DNA from: Colwellia sp. MB02u-6
GTDB lineage: Bacteria > Pseudomonadota > Gammaproteobacteria > Enterobacterales > Alteromonadaceae
Direction of reading: 5' to 3'
Assembly (NCBI RefSeq): GCF_014077095.1
Contig: NZ_JACGVG010000017.1
Coordinates: 1-44,592, forward strand
Length of the DNA: 44,592 nucleotides
The notes beneath the pieces were generated by a model that saw only the letters and a list, made by a program, of their open reading frames with translations, was not told the DNA's origin and did not search any database. Both the position numbers and the translations under genes were made by a program. Positions 7,507 to 15,019 of this stretch are shown here, one piece after another. Position 1 is the first letter of the stretch. The number at the start of each line of letters is the position of its first letter.

Positions 7507-8298
7507 TTAATATTGTTTCTTAAATCGACGTGATGCTAAACCCATCATGCCTAATGCGAAAATAGCAAGTGTTGATGGCTCAGGGACCGCGCGAGGGGTC
7601 GCGCCCGCTTCGGCAAAAAAGGCAGAACCTCCAGCAGCGAAGAGGCCTTGTCCTGAATAGTCAACCAAGAATGCACCTGCCCCTGTTGCTTCGTTAATTG
7701 ACAGCACACTGGTACCACCCACACCAAACAAATCGACATTGTTATTTGTTGCCAGACCAAAGACTGCATTAAAGCCGATATTGCCCACTAGAGTACCAAA
7801 TCCTGTGCCGGTATCAAGTTTGAACAGGTTATCAGGGGTACCATTTGAGCTTAAAAATAGCTCTCCCCCAATAAAAGCCAAATCTCCAGACGAGCTGTAT
7901 GCATCCCCACCATTGCCGATTATACTTGCCATGCCCGTCGCAACATTAATGGAATAAAGCGAAGTATTTGCCGCATATAAATTACCCGCAGCATCAAAAG
8001 TAAGTGAATTGAGAGAGGCACTACCAAAGTTACCAATCAGTGAAGCACTTGCGGTATTCTTATCAATGCTATATAAGTTATCAAAACTGACACCATATAG
8101 GTTGCCAAGTGGGTCAAAGGCAATATCAGTCATAAATGTACCCATATTACCGATAACATTTACATTACCGGTTGCAGCATCAACTGTTCCAAGATTACTG
8201 CCCACATCCCCAACCCAAAGTATTGGACTAGCGTTTGCCAAGCCTACATTCATTATTAAAGCTGTTACTCCAATTTTTAATATATTTATTATTTTCAT
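7507..8298 (-). CDS. PEP-CTERM sorting-domain surface protein
   Basis: 263 aa. Residues 1-23 are a signal peptide (ending GLANA-S). Residues 25-225 consist of repeated units of the type LYSIDKNTASASLIGNFG and GNLYAANTSLYSINVATG, which suggest a beta-propeller-like fold. The C-terminus (238-263) is a canonical PEP-CTERM signal: VPEPSTL, a hydrophobic segment, then the basic tail SRRFKKQY. Such signals are cut and processed by exosortase (EpsH), normally encoded with exopolysaccharide genes; none is in this window, so it would have to be encoded elsewhere. The start has an AAAAGGA ribosome binding site. The product is probably exported and linked to extracellular matrix or biofilm; its ligand is unknown. 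Confidence 0.85.
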   Translation of the reverse strand: MKIINILKIGVTALIMNVGLANASPILWVGDVGSNLGTVDAATGNVNVIGNMGTFMTDIAFDPLGNLYGVSFDNLYSIDKNTASASLIGNFGSASLNSLTFDAAGNLYAANTSLYSINVATGMASIIGNGGDAYSSSGDLAFIGGELFLSSNGTPDNLFKLDTGTGFGTLVGNIGFNAVFGLATNNNVDLFGVGGTSVLSINEATGAGAFLVDYSGQGLFAAGGSAFFAEAGATPRAVPEPSTLAIFALGMMGLASRRFKKQY

Positions 8299-8340
8299 TT
8301 AGTATTCCTTTTAATTATTTCACAACAAAGTTGAAAGGTT
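8299..8340 (-). promoter_or_regulatory. 5' leader with hairpin, shared with the DUF3494-like gene
   Basis: CTTT-CAAC-TTT-GTTG-T-GAAA (8318-8337, read on the minus strand) can fold into a small stem just before AATTAAAAGGA. The placement and flanks match 3113-3155. The closing pair of the inner stem is C-G here and G-C in the other copy, consistent with compensatory change. Confidence 0.4.
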
Positions 8341-8374
8341 ATTATTAAAATGATGCATAACCTTTGTACATGTA

Positions 8375-8391
8375 GGCACAATTCACGCCAA
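8375..8391 (-). promoter_or_regulatory. Candidate sigma-54 promoter of the PEP-CTERM gene
   Basis: Read on the minus strand, TTGGCGTGAATTGTGCC carries the invariant GG and GC exactly 12 nt apart and most of the TGGCACG-N4-TTGC consensus. The start site would be near 8365, giving a leader of about 67 nt. Many PEP-CTERM genes are known to be controlled by RpoN with the PrsK/PrsR pair, which fits. Confidence 0.5.
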
Positions 8392-8399
8392 AACCATAA

Positions 8400-8779
8400 G
8401 GCATTGTTTTTCGATAATATACTTGAAGGTTTACATTTTTATATAATTACATTGTAAAATAGCCTGACACAGAATGAACAAAAATTAATGCTACAGTCAC
8501 TGTTGATTTTATTAAAAACTTAAATCAAACAGAGTAGCTATAGTTTGAAAATACTATCAATCTTGCTGTTCAAAAGCGTCAGCTATCGTATCCAAACTGC
8601 CCCTTAGCTGGGACGATTTCACTCATAAATTTAGACCACTTTGTGGCATTAGCGACATTTTAGCGATATTGTTTATGCAATAGAAGTTCAAACTAAATTG
8701 CTACACATGTGCTACAAATAAAGTTACCACTTAATCAAGTGTGCATTAAGTCATCGATTTTAAACTACTAAATTAATTA
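8400..8779. other. Intergenic region between PEP-CTERM gene and cassette array
   Basis: No gene or clear repeat seen. It should contain any upstream activator sites for the sigma-54 promoter and the left boundary of the cassette array. Confidence 0.4.
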
Positions 8780-8807
8780 TTAACAAACCATTATTGGGGC
8801 GTTAGCA
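8780..8807 (+). repeat. Possible 3' half of an attC (or attI) site
   Basis: ATTATTGGGGCGTTAGCA ends in the GTTRRRY-type recombination core and resembles the right ends of the attC sites downstream (for example TTAATGGGGCGTTATCG). I could not find its left half, so it may be a truncated attC or the array's entry site. Confidence 0.4.
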
Positions 8808-8832
8808 GTACAGGAGGTTTCGAGATTAAATT

Positions 8833-9108
8833 ATGGATACGAATTCATCTAAAACTAAATTTTCATTTCTTTGGGCATTAGACATCTCGAAAGGTATTTT
8901 ATTCTTAATCTTCGCTGTTGCTGGTATTAAGGTTTTATTATCGCCCGGTGAAGATCCAATAAATGTAATTCTCTGGCACTTGGCTGAGGTTTCGCTAATT
9001 CTGATACCTGCGGTAATCTTTTGTGCCTTCATTTATGCGTTATTCAACTATGATTATTTACTTGCAAGTGAAGTTGAGTCTCAAAAGAATAAAAAAGCAA
9101 ATAGTTAA
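8833..9108 (+). CDS. Integron-cassette small membrane protein, 91 aa
   Basis: Two predicted transmembrane helices: about residues 20-37 (GILFLIFAVAGIKVLL) and 48-71 (LAEVSLILIPAVIFCAFIYA). The ends are short and polar, the C-terminus basic (SQKNKKANS). No family recognised. The gene sits alone between an attC-like end (8801) and a full attC (9121-9208), the normal layout of a single-gene integron cassette. An AGGAGG at 8811-8816 is 16 nt before the ATG, too far to be ideal; an in-frame stop just upstream excludes an earlier start. It has no visible promoter. Confidence 0.6.
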   Translation: MDTNSSKTKFSFLWALDISKGILFLIFAVAGIKVLLSPGEDPINVILWHLAEVSLILIPAVIFCAFIYALFNYDYLLASEVESQKNKKANS

Positions 9109-9120
9109 GTGGTAATGTAC

Positions 9121-9208
9121 TGCTAACAAGGCGTTCAAACGGACAAATAACAGCTGGCTGTGGTTCGTGCCTCACAAATTTTATTTGCCGCTTAACGTGG
9201 CGTTAGGA
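9121..9208 (+). repeat. attC site 1 of integron cassette array
   Basis: Left end TGCTAACAAGGCGTTC, right end CTTAACGTGGCGTTAGGA. The outer arms are imperfect complements (CTAAC / GTTAG), and the inner GGACAAATAA pairs with TTTATTTGCC, giving the long bulged hairpin characteristic of attC. The cut point would be at the G/TTAGGA of 9202. Confidence 0.75.
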
Positions 9209-9214
9209 CTATAA

Positions 9215-9580
9215 ATGATCACTCGTATTTCGAGCTATATTATCGCGTTAATTTTCTTCGCATCGGGCGGTGCTAAATTATTGTCGTTGACATTCGAAGT
9301 TGAAGCCTTTGCACGTTGGGGATACCCAATTGAATTTATGTATTTCACTGGTGTAGTTGAATTTGTTGGCGCCATAGGATTACTTATTCCTCGACTATCT
9401 TCGTTCGCTTCTCTATGCCTAGCAGTGCTTATGCTCGGCGCTATTGGAACGCACATCGTTCACAATGAGTGGTTAATGCTCGCTGTTGCTTCTGCTATAG
9501 CGCTAGCTGCATTGTGGCGTGCTTGGTTTGGTCGAGCAGAGGTTAAACAATTATTAATAACTCTTCGCCCCAATAAATAG
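9215..9580 (+). CDS. DoxX-like family membrane protein (integron cassette)
   Basis: 121 aa with four transmembrane helices (about 5-23, 42-60, 64-84, 86-105). The sequence ARWGYPIEFMYFTGVVEFVG followed by AIGLLIPR is typical of the DoxX-like family (PF13564), small membrane proteins of unclear function sometimes linked to quinone or sulfur chemistry. The start lies 7 nt after attC site 1 and the stop touches attC site 2, so this is a compact single-gene cassette. No promoter of its own is visible. Confidence 0.8.
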   Translation: MITRISSYIIALIFFASGGAKLLSLTFEVEAFARWGYPIEFMYFTGVVEFVGAIGLLIPRLSSFASLCLAVLMLGAIGTHIVHNEWLMLAVASAIALAALWRAWFGRAEVKQLLITLRPNK

Positions 9581-9679
9581 CCCTAACAAGTCACTTGAAA
9601 GGACAAATAACAGTTGGTTTTTGCTCCTTTGTCGCTTATTTTAACCAACAATTAAAAGCCTCTTAATGGGGCGTTATCG
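9581..9679 (+). repeat. attC site 2 of integron cassette array
   Basis: Left end CCCTAACAAGTCACTTGAAA followed by GGACAAATAACAGTTGG, right end CCAACAATTAAAAGCC then TCTTAATGGGGCGTTATCG. The arms are complementary over most of their length. GGACAAATAACAG is shared exactly with attC site 1. The core is GTTATCG rather than the strict GTTRRRY. Confidence 0.7.
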
Positions 9680-9719
9680 ATACAAAATCTAATCTGAATT
9701 CAATGGGTGTGTTAGCAAT

Positions 9720-9911
9720 GAATATGACGCGAAACTTTTGATTGACTCTAACCAATCAGATATAGTCACTTTGGGTGAAGTTGCACTAGCAGATCAAAAT
9801 TGACCTAATGTAGTTAAAGATAAACAAAAACTACAAGCATTTAGTTTCGACATGTTTAATCCCATTGCCGATCTAAAAATTGCGAACAAGTTTTTAGAAA
9901 AAAATGTCTAA
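9720..9911 (+). pseudogene. Remnant of a cassette gene
   Basis: A frame of 63 codons (EYDAKLLIDSNQSDIVTLGE, then after one TGA at 9801 PNVVKDKQKLQAFSFDMFNP, ending KIANKFLEKNV) has a protein-like composition but is broken once and has no convincing start. It occupies the position expected for the gene of the third cassette. No family recognised. Confidence 0.35.
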
Positions 9912-9968
9912 CACAAAACTTACATTTCTTCGTAGATTTGAATAAAGGAAATAGATATCCTACCAAAA

Positions 9969-10000
9969 TAGCTAGTTGCACATCGCTGTGCAACTAGCTA
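9969..10000. repeat. Perfect 14-bp inverted repeat
   Basis: TAGCTAGTTGCACA, a 4-nt loop (TCGC), then its exact complement. There is no following T-run, so a terminator is not the obvious reading. It lies inside the degenerate third cassette and could be a palindromic (REP-like) repeat or a small structured RNA. Confidence 0.85.
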
Positions 10001-10112
10001 CCGTGCAATCCTTTAGGCTTAGCTTTCGCTACAGGAAGCACTCGGCTAGGTACGTCCATCGTTAAAGAGGCTCAGTAGAGAAAATTTAAAAACAGTTAAA
10101 AGATACAACTAA

Positions 10113-10238
10113 AAATCACAAAAAGACTATAGTCGAATTGAATATATAACAATATTCGATAAAATCTTTAATACGGAAGAAGCTATGTGGGAAGCCTTGC
10201 ACGACATAGGTGATATGTCAAAACCGTTAGATCTGTGA
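10113..10238 (+). pseudogene. C-terminal fragment of a cassette gene
   Basis: About 41 codons open from an upstream stop, ending FNTEEAMWEALHDIGDMSKP-LDL at 10238, 17 nt before attC site 3. No start codon except an internal ATG at 10185 leaving 17 residues. It reads like the tail of a protein whose front has decayed. Confidence 0.3.
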
Positions 10239-10255
10239 CAATGGTTTTTAAAGCA

Positions 10256-10342
10256 CACTAACCTTTTGTGTTAAGCTGTTAAACGGAGCGTAAAGCTGAT
10301 AAAGCTCACGCAAGAACTCTGATGTCTAGCTTAGCGTTAGGC
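10256..10342 (+). repeat. attC site 3 of integron cassette array
   Basis: Left end CACTAACCTTTTGTGTTAAGC, right end TCTAGCTTAGCGTTAGGC with a canonical GTTAGGC core at 10336. CTAAC / GTTAG and GTTAAGC / GCTTAGC arms pair across a bulge. The inner part contains GCGTAAAGCT..AGCTCACGC. It is weaker than sites 1 and 2. Confidence 0.55.
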
Positions 10343-10374
10343 CTATCAACGCGTTCATACTAAAAAAGGAACTT

Positions 10375-10491
10375 ATGATGACAAAAACATACAACTTACG
10401 ACTACTAATTAGCTGCAAAGTAATGCCAGTAGAATGGCGAGCTCGGCGAGCTATCAGTAACTTGGTCGCAACTAAAGCCATTAAGCTATGA
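10375..10491 (+). CDS. Short leader-like ORF (38 aa) overlapping the next cassette gene
   Basis: MMTKTYNLRLLISCKVMPVE, then a very basic second half (RARRAISNLVATKAIKL). It has the best ribosome binding site in the cassette (AAAAAAGGA, 6 nt before the ATG), and its TGA overlaps the ATG of the next gene as ATGA, so the two are probably translationally coupled. It could also be the first part of one gene split by a frameshift. Confidence 0.4.
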   Translation: MMTKTYNLRLLISCKVMPVEWRARRAISNLVATKAIKL

Positions 10492-10799
10492 CGGGCAAAC
10501 AGTTCGTACCTATGCACAAATGCGAACGGTGCAACGACCACAACATATACGAATTCCATAGTGACTATTGTACATGTTCCTTATTCATCGTTAGCCTTGC
10601 AAACAACGAGCAACATGAGGTCTACGCGCATGATAGTAAGTTAGCGGCGCTAAAATATGCAGAGTCCTCAAATATCGATAATGACAATTATTTACTGAAG
10701 TCCACCATTGTCGTTACCGTTAATGGCGAGGATTTCGCTATAGGCGCTGAGCCTAAGATCAACTACTTTGCAAATAAGGTAACAGTTTCCGATGATTAG
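10488..10799 (+). CDS. Integron-cassette hypothetical protein, 103 aa
   Basis: Begins MTGKQFVPMHKCERCNDHNI and contains three or four cysteines near the N-terminus (KCERCN, YCTC), then a conserved-looking domain with HEVYAHDSKLAALKYAESS and VNGEDFAIGAEPKINYFANK. Soluble, acidic at the end. No family can be named. It follows attC site 3 and has no strong ribosome binding site of its own, but overlaps a preceding 38-codon frame by ATGA. A GCCGTTAGAC at 10816-10825 may be a degenerate attC end closing this cassette. Confidence 0.6.
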   Translation: MTGKQFVPMHKCERCNDHNIYEFHSDYCTCSLFIVSLANNEQHEVYAHDSKLAALKYAESSNIDNDNYLLKSTIVVTVNGEDFAIGAEPKINYFANKVTVSDD

Positions 10800-10878
10800 G
10801 TTAGGCAGCAGAAAAGCCGTTAGACGAGCCCTTGTAAAAAAGTAACACCAAGTAAAACTAAAATACAAAATAAGTTAG

Positions 10879-10922
10879 GCCAAAGAGAGCTCAAATCATC
10901 CAAAATTTGAACTCTCTTTGGC
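10879..10922. repeat. Long imperfect hairpin (about 18-bp arms)
   Basis: GCCAAAGAGAG-CTCAAAT / ATTTGAA-CTCTCTTTGGC with one mismatch and an 8-nt loop. It is followed on the plus strand by TATCAATTTT, so it may terminate transcription through the cassette array. Confidence 0.5.
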
Positions 10923-11028
10923 TATCAATTTTGGAGTAATGCTTAGCTTTGCACGTTGCGCTGAAATTGGAAGTTATTTTGGAACAAGAATGAAAAACTA
11001 CAAGCGTCGTCCATGGAAAATTCTAGTT

Positions 11029-11223
11029 CTAACAAAGTGACTTCAAGCATTTCAGAGTCAAATCAGGCTGATTCCCTGACATTAGTAATAAGGTCATTTT
11101 GGCATGGTCGAGGCTTGGATACTCAGCCATCATGTGGAACCAACTGTCGTCTGACGGCGCCGCTACCATAGCTTTAAACTGACAGCCGCCATCCTCAGAT
11201 ACAACCACCAATAAGTTAGACAT
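11029..11223 (-). CDS. Possible small hypothetical protein, 64 aa
   Basis: MSNLLVVVSEDGGCQFKAMV followed by AAPSDDSWFHMMAEYPSLDH. The sequence is protein-like, but the ribosome binding site is weak and I recognise no family. It is antisense to the cassette genes and may be a leftover of the array or a free-standing small gene. Confidence 0.35.
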   Translation of the reverse strand: MSNLLVVVSEDGGCQFKAMVAAPSDDSWFHMMAEYPSLDHAKMTLLLMSGNQPDLTLKCLKSLC

Positions 11224-11542
11224 TTATCTGTCACTATGAGCGGATATTAAGTATTACTAATGCTCGCTTTGTATCTAGGCGAGCATTAGATTAGATGATT
11301 TCACATAATAAATTAGATTGGCTTTGTAGCAGGAATTAATATGTAGTTTTTGATGTTTTAAGAAAAGAAATTAAAACACTAATGATGGCAGCTGGCCATC
11401 CGTGCCGCTTTTCAAAGAACATCCTAAATACCATTGGGGATCAATGAAGCTAATAGATAAATATTACTCATAAGATGATAAAACGTCTACTCAAGAGAAT
11501 TGTTGATATGAAATAGTAAACCAGAATAACTCTTATGCCACT
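11224..11542. other. Spacer with an 11-bp perfect inverted repeat
   Basis: CTAATGCTCGC and its complement flank an 11-nt loop at 11257-11289. No gene seen. This stretch separates the accessory region from the oxidoreductase cluster and could act as a terminator for either side, although no long T-run is present. Confidence 0.5.
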
Positions 11543-12328
11543 TCACAACTCAAATAAAACATCACTTCGGATTATATATTTAACTCCCTCAATAATCGGC
11601 ACTGAACTGTGTATGTAACTTAAAGGATGCATGCCATGCGGAAAGCACAATATACTGCCGGCAGGGGTTCGAATATCAACATGACTAACCTTACCCCCCG
11701 CTGCTGCTGGTTTAGTAGGATCATCCGCATTGACCATGAAACGTGTTTCACCACCTTCGAAGCTTTCACTTAATAGCATTAAAAAGCTCATTTGGCTATA
11801 ACGGTCAGGATAAGCATTAGCGACTAGCTCATTATTAATAATACGACTACCCGGCCAAGAACCATCAGAATGCGGTTTAAAATAATCCTCAGGATTATAA
11901 CGATAAAATCGAAAACGCGCATTGATACCCAAGGCTTTACTGCCAGAAAAAATAGCTTGTCGGTCATCCATTAAATGTAAGATGCGTTGCCAAATAATCC
12001 CATCGGTTTGTTCATCAACAATCCAAGTCAAGCTGTCGTTATGTCGAATACTGCGTGGTAAAGAAACCGCAGCATCGGGCAGATAACCTAACGCTTCACT
12101 AATCGCGATCAATCGTTCACATTCATCTTTTGCCAAAACATTTAACAACTGGAATGCACCCGGCACTTTATCCAACTCATGTCGTTTAATATGACTGATG
12201 TCATAATGTTCATCTAAGTGTGCCGCATTCATATGGCGGTTACCCCATGCTGGTAAAGCGGGATGCTCGGCACCAGGTTCTAAAGCAGTGACAAAAAAAT
12301 CGCCGACTGTATCTTTTGTTGTATTCAT
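11543..12328 (-). CDS. 2-oxoglutarate-Fe(II) dioxygenase family protein
   Basis: 261 aa, double-stranded beta-helix oxygenase of the prolyl-4-hydroxylase-like (P4Hc) type. Metal ligands are H153 and D155 (YFKPHSDGSW) and probably H240 (HPLSYIHSSVP); R254 in KYIIRSDVLF would bind 2-oxoglutarate. GGETRF near 192-197 and PAGSILCFPHG near 222-232 are family landmarks. The enzyme would couple 2-oxoglutarate oxidation to hydroxylation of an unknown substrate in the cytoplasm. It is the last gene of the minus-strand cluster, 23 nt after the aldehyde dehydrogenase gene, so probably co-transcribed with it. Confidence 0.85.
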   Translation of the reverse strand: MNTTKDTVGDFFVTALEPGAEHPALPAWGNRHMNAAHLDEHYDISHIKRHELDKVPGAFQLLNVLAKDECERLIAISEALGYLPDAAVSLPRSIRHNDSLTWIVDEQTDGIIWQRILHLMDDRQAIFSGSKALGINARFRFYRYNPEDYFKPHSDGSWPGSRIINNELVANAYPDRYSQMSFLMLLSESFEGGETRFMVNADDPTKPAAAGGKVSHVDIRTPAGSILCFPHGMHPLSYIHSSVPIIEGVKYIIRSDVLFEL

Positions 12329-12351
12329 TGTTTACTCCATTAAATACTGAC

Positions 12352-13683
12352 TTATTTACTGATAACGCGTACTTGCGCAAACTGACGATGTCCAGCAGCA
12401 GTACCATGAAAACCAAAACCACTTTGTTTTGCACCAACCCAAGGTCCAATGCCGCCAGCACCTTGGTTGATGCCTACCATGCCAGCTTCCATTTGTTGCG
12501 CAACTTTATCTGCTCCAGCGCCACCAAAAACCACAGCACCTAAGCCGTAAGCACTGGCATTGGCACGTTCAACCGCTTCAGATAATTGCTTAAAACGACT
12601 TATAGCAACAACGGGACCAAAAGTTTCATATTTTTCTAGCAGCATATCGGGTGTGATATTTGTCACGACTGTAGGCTGTATAAAAGGTAGTTCATAATGG
12701 TGCGTTCCTAATAAGAATGTTGCCCCTTTAACATGAGCATCTTTTAGTTGAGATAGTACATTTTTATGTTGCTGAGGGTTAACAATAGGTCCAATATTGA
12801 CATTCCTTTGATCCCAAGCACCCGCTCGATATCGACGAGCTAAAGCGACGACTTTTTGCTCAAACTCATCAGCTATACGTTCATCAACATAAATGCGCTC
12901 AGTAGAGGTACACATTTGCCCCGTATTTTCAAAAGAGCTTGCCACCGCAAACTGAACAGCTTCATCAATATCAGCACTTGCCATTACGATAAGAGGGTCA
13001 TTACCTCCTAACTCCAGGACTAAACGTTTTAGTCCTGATGCCGCACTAGCCATAATATGTTTGCCTGCGGCAAGTGAGCCTGTGAACGCTACCATATTGA
13101 TCTCGCTGTTAACTAATGCTTTACCCGTTTGAGCATCACCTTGTGCGATTTGTAATACACCTTGGGGTAACACTTGATTTAACGTTTTAACAAAAAGTTC
13201 GGCAACCAGAGGCGTTTCTTCAGACGGCTTTAATACCACACTATTACCAGCAACAAGTGCAGGCAATAACAAGTTATTCCCCATAGCTAATGGGTAATTC
13301 CAAGGTGAAATCACAGCAACAATACCTAATGGTCGATATTGCATTTCAGCATTACGTCCCATTGGCTCAGTCTTCAGAGATTGCGCTATTTCCTGAGTAA
13401 AATAAGCGGCATTCTGGACGGTGCCAGCCACTTCATAACTTGCTCTACGGTGATCTTTTCCCATTTCTTTACTGATCAATAATGCTAGCTGATCTTCTAT
13501 TGCAGCAAGACACTCGTAAGCCTGAACGACTATTTTTTGACGTTCATCAAGCGACAATGCTGCCCAAGATTTTTGCGCCTGCTTCGCACGTAGAACAATA
13601 GCCGGAATATCTGCCGGCTCGCAAATAGGTACATCACCCAATGGCGCTCGATTAATGGGGTTGTAGGAGGTAAGTGTTGGCAT
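12352..13683 (-). CDS. NAD(P)+-dependent aldehyde dehydrogenase
   Basis: 443 aa, ALDH superfamily (PF00171), close to the succinate-semialdehyde dehydrogenase/GabD-like branch, though slightly short (family about 450-490). Catalytic set visible: N129 (SPWNYPLA), K152 (VLKPSEETP), E224 (LVLELGGNDP) and the nucleophile C258 (FENTGQMCTS). It would oxidise an aldehyde to the acid. Within the cluster it is the oxidative partner of the YqhD-type reductase. The true substrate cannot be read from sequence. Start at MPTLTSYNPINRAP fits the family. Confidence 0.9.
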   Translation of the reverse strand: MPTLTSYNPINRAPLGDVPICEPADIPAIVLRAKQAQKSWAALSLDERQKIVVQAYECLAAIEDQLALLISKEMGKDHRRASYEVAGTVQNAAYFTQEIAQSLKTEPMGRNAEMQYRPLGIVAVISPWNYPLAMGNNLLLPALVAGNSVVLKPSEETPLVAELFVKTLNQVLPQGVLQIAQGDAQTGKALVNSEINMVAFTGSLAAGKHIMASAASGLKRLVLELGGNDPLIVMASADIDEAVQFAVASSFENTGQMCTSTERIYVDERIADEFEQKVVALARRYRAGAWDQRNVNIGPIVNPQQHKNVLSQLKDAHVKGATFLLGTHHYELPFIQPTVVTNITPDMLLEKYETFGPVVAISRFKQLSEAVERANASAYGLGAVVFGGAGADKVAQQMEAGMVGINQGAGGIGPWVGAKQSGFGFHGTAAGHRQFAQVRVISK

Positions 13684-13842
13684 GAAAGGTTTCCTAAAAT
13701 TACATTAGCTGTAATCTGTTAATTTTATGTTCTAAATCTGATGTATTAGATTTAAGCCATCAAATTTATCAATTGATAACAAAATAGAAGCACGATGATG
13801 TGCTGCGGTTATATCATCGTGTCTCATTATTTTTACGCGGTT

Positions 13843-14894
13843 TTATACGAGTTCATCTGGCCCAACACGTACAACTAACTTGCCGAAATTTTCACCTTGT
13901 AATAAACCAATAAAAGCATTTACTGCGTTCTCAAGGCCTTCAACTCTATGCTCTTTGTACTTTATTTCACCCGCATTTAACCATTTAGACATTTGCTGAC
14001 TAAATTCAGGATAACAATGACCATAATCATCAAACACAATAAAACCCTGCATTTTAATGCGCTTAGTCAATAGTGTGCCCACTAATAAAGACAATCTGTC
14101 CGGTCCACTGGGTAATTCGGTTGCGTTATACTGAGAAATTAGTCCACATACAGGCACGCGCGCACAGCTATTTAATAATGGCATTACAGCGTCAAACACT
14201 TTACCGCCAACATTTTCAAAATATACATCAATGCCTGATGGACAAACCGCCGCTAATTGCTCAGCTAAATTTTCACTTTTATGATCTAAACAATAATCAA
14301 AACCTAAGGTTTCAACCGCATAGTTACATTTGGTATCGCCACCAGCAATGCCTATCACTTTACAGCCTTTTAATTTGGCAATTTGGCAATTTGGCCAACT
14401 AGGCTACCTACAGCACCGGTTGCCGCCGCAACAACGACCGTTTCGCCCGCCTTTGGCTGACCAATATCAAGTAAACCCATGTAAGCCGTTAAGCCTGGCA
14501 TACCTAATACACCTAACGCATGCGAGTGGTTATCCATGTTGTTATCAAGCTTAAGTAATTCGCTACCATTGATAACGCTATAATCTTGCCAGCCACCAAA
14601 AGCGACAACCCAATCACCTTTGTTATAATCGCTATGGTTTGACTCTTCTACTCGACAAACACTACCACCGACCATGACTTCATTTAAAGCAACAGGGTCT
14701 GCATAAGATTTAGCATCATTCATTCGCCCGCGCATATAAGGGTCGAGTGAAAGAAAAATAGTACGAAGTAATACTTCACCGGCTTTAGGTGTTGGTTTTT
14801 CGCTATTTACCAGGTTAAAGTTTTCAGCTTTTGGCGCGCCAAAAGGTCTAGATGCCAAAAGAATTTGGCGATTTATATCAGTTTTTTGAGTCAT
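13843..14894 (-). pseudogene. curA: CurA-type NADP-dependent enone reductase, frameshifted by 8-bp repeat
   Basis: The N-terminal part (14894 to 14370) matches E. coli CurA closely: LASRPFGAPKAENF, LSLDPYMRGRMNDA, LGVLGMPGLTAYMGLLDIGQ. It breaks in the NADP-binding loop after GSLVGQIAKL. The C-terminal part (VIGIAGGDTKC..VETLGFDYCLDHKS, VYFENVGGKVFDAV, RIPVCGL-like RVPVCGLISQYNATELP) continues in another frame to 13843. The break is at three tandem copies of AATTTGGC (plus strand). Removing one copy gives GQIAKLKGCKVIGIAGG and one frame of 347 residues, against 345 in E. coli CurA. Such enzymes reduce the C=C of alkenals and enones. It is either phase-variable or recently broken. Confidence 0.9.
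14372..14395. repeat. Three perfect 8-bp tandem repeats inside curA
   Basis: AATTTGGC x 3. Since 8 is not a multiple of 3, each gain or loss of a unit changes the frame; two copies give the open frame, three copies close it. Confidence 0.95.
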
Positions 14895-14947
14895 GTTTAT
14901 TCCTATGAAGAAAGCGCTAATGTAAAGAGATTGTGTTAATAGATATT

Positions 14948-14989
14948 AAAAAAGCCTGCGTGTGAACCTTGTAAAGTAATACACACGGC
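14948..14989 (-). terminator. Weak terminator-like hairpin between yqhD and curA
   Basis: On the minus strand GCC-G-TGTG / CACA-CGCA-GGC flanks a long loop and is followed by six T. It could attenuate transcription within the cluster. Confidence 0.35.
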
Positions 14990-15019
14990 ACTTATACCTG
15001 TCTTAATTATGATGAATCA

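Noticed and set aside
10816-10825. Fourth attC site ending in GCCGTTAGAC
   Set aside because: Only a core-like end is visible; a matching left arm at the right distance is not, so I mention it only as a possible degenerate end.
11028-11219. CTAACAAAGTGACTTCAAG and AAGTTAGAC as the ends of another attC
   Set aside because: The 190-nt distance is long, internal pairing is poor and a protein-like frame fills the interval.
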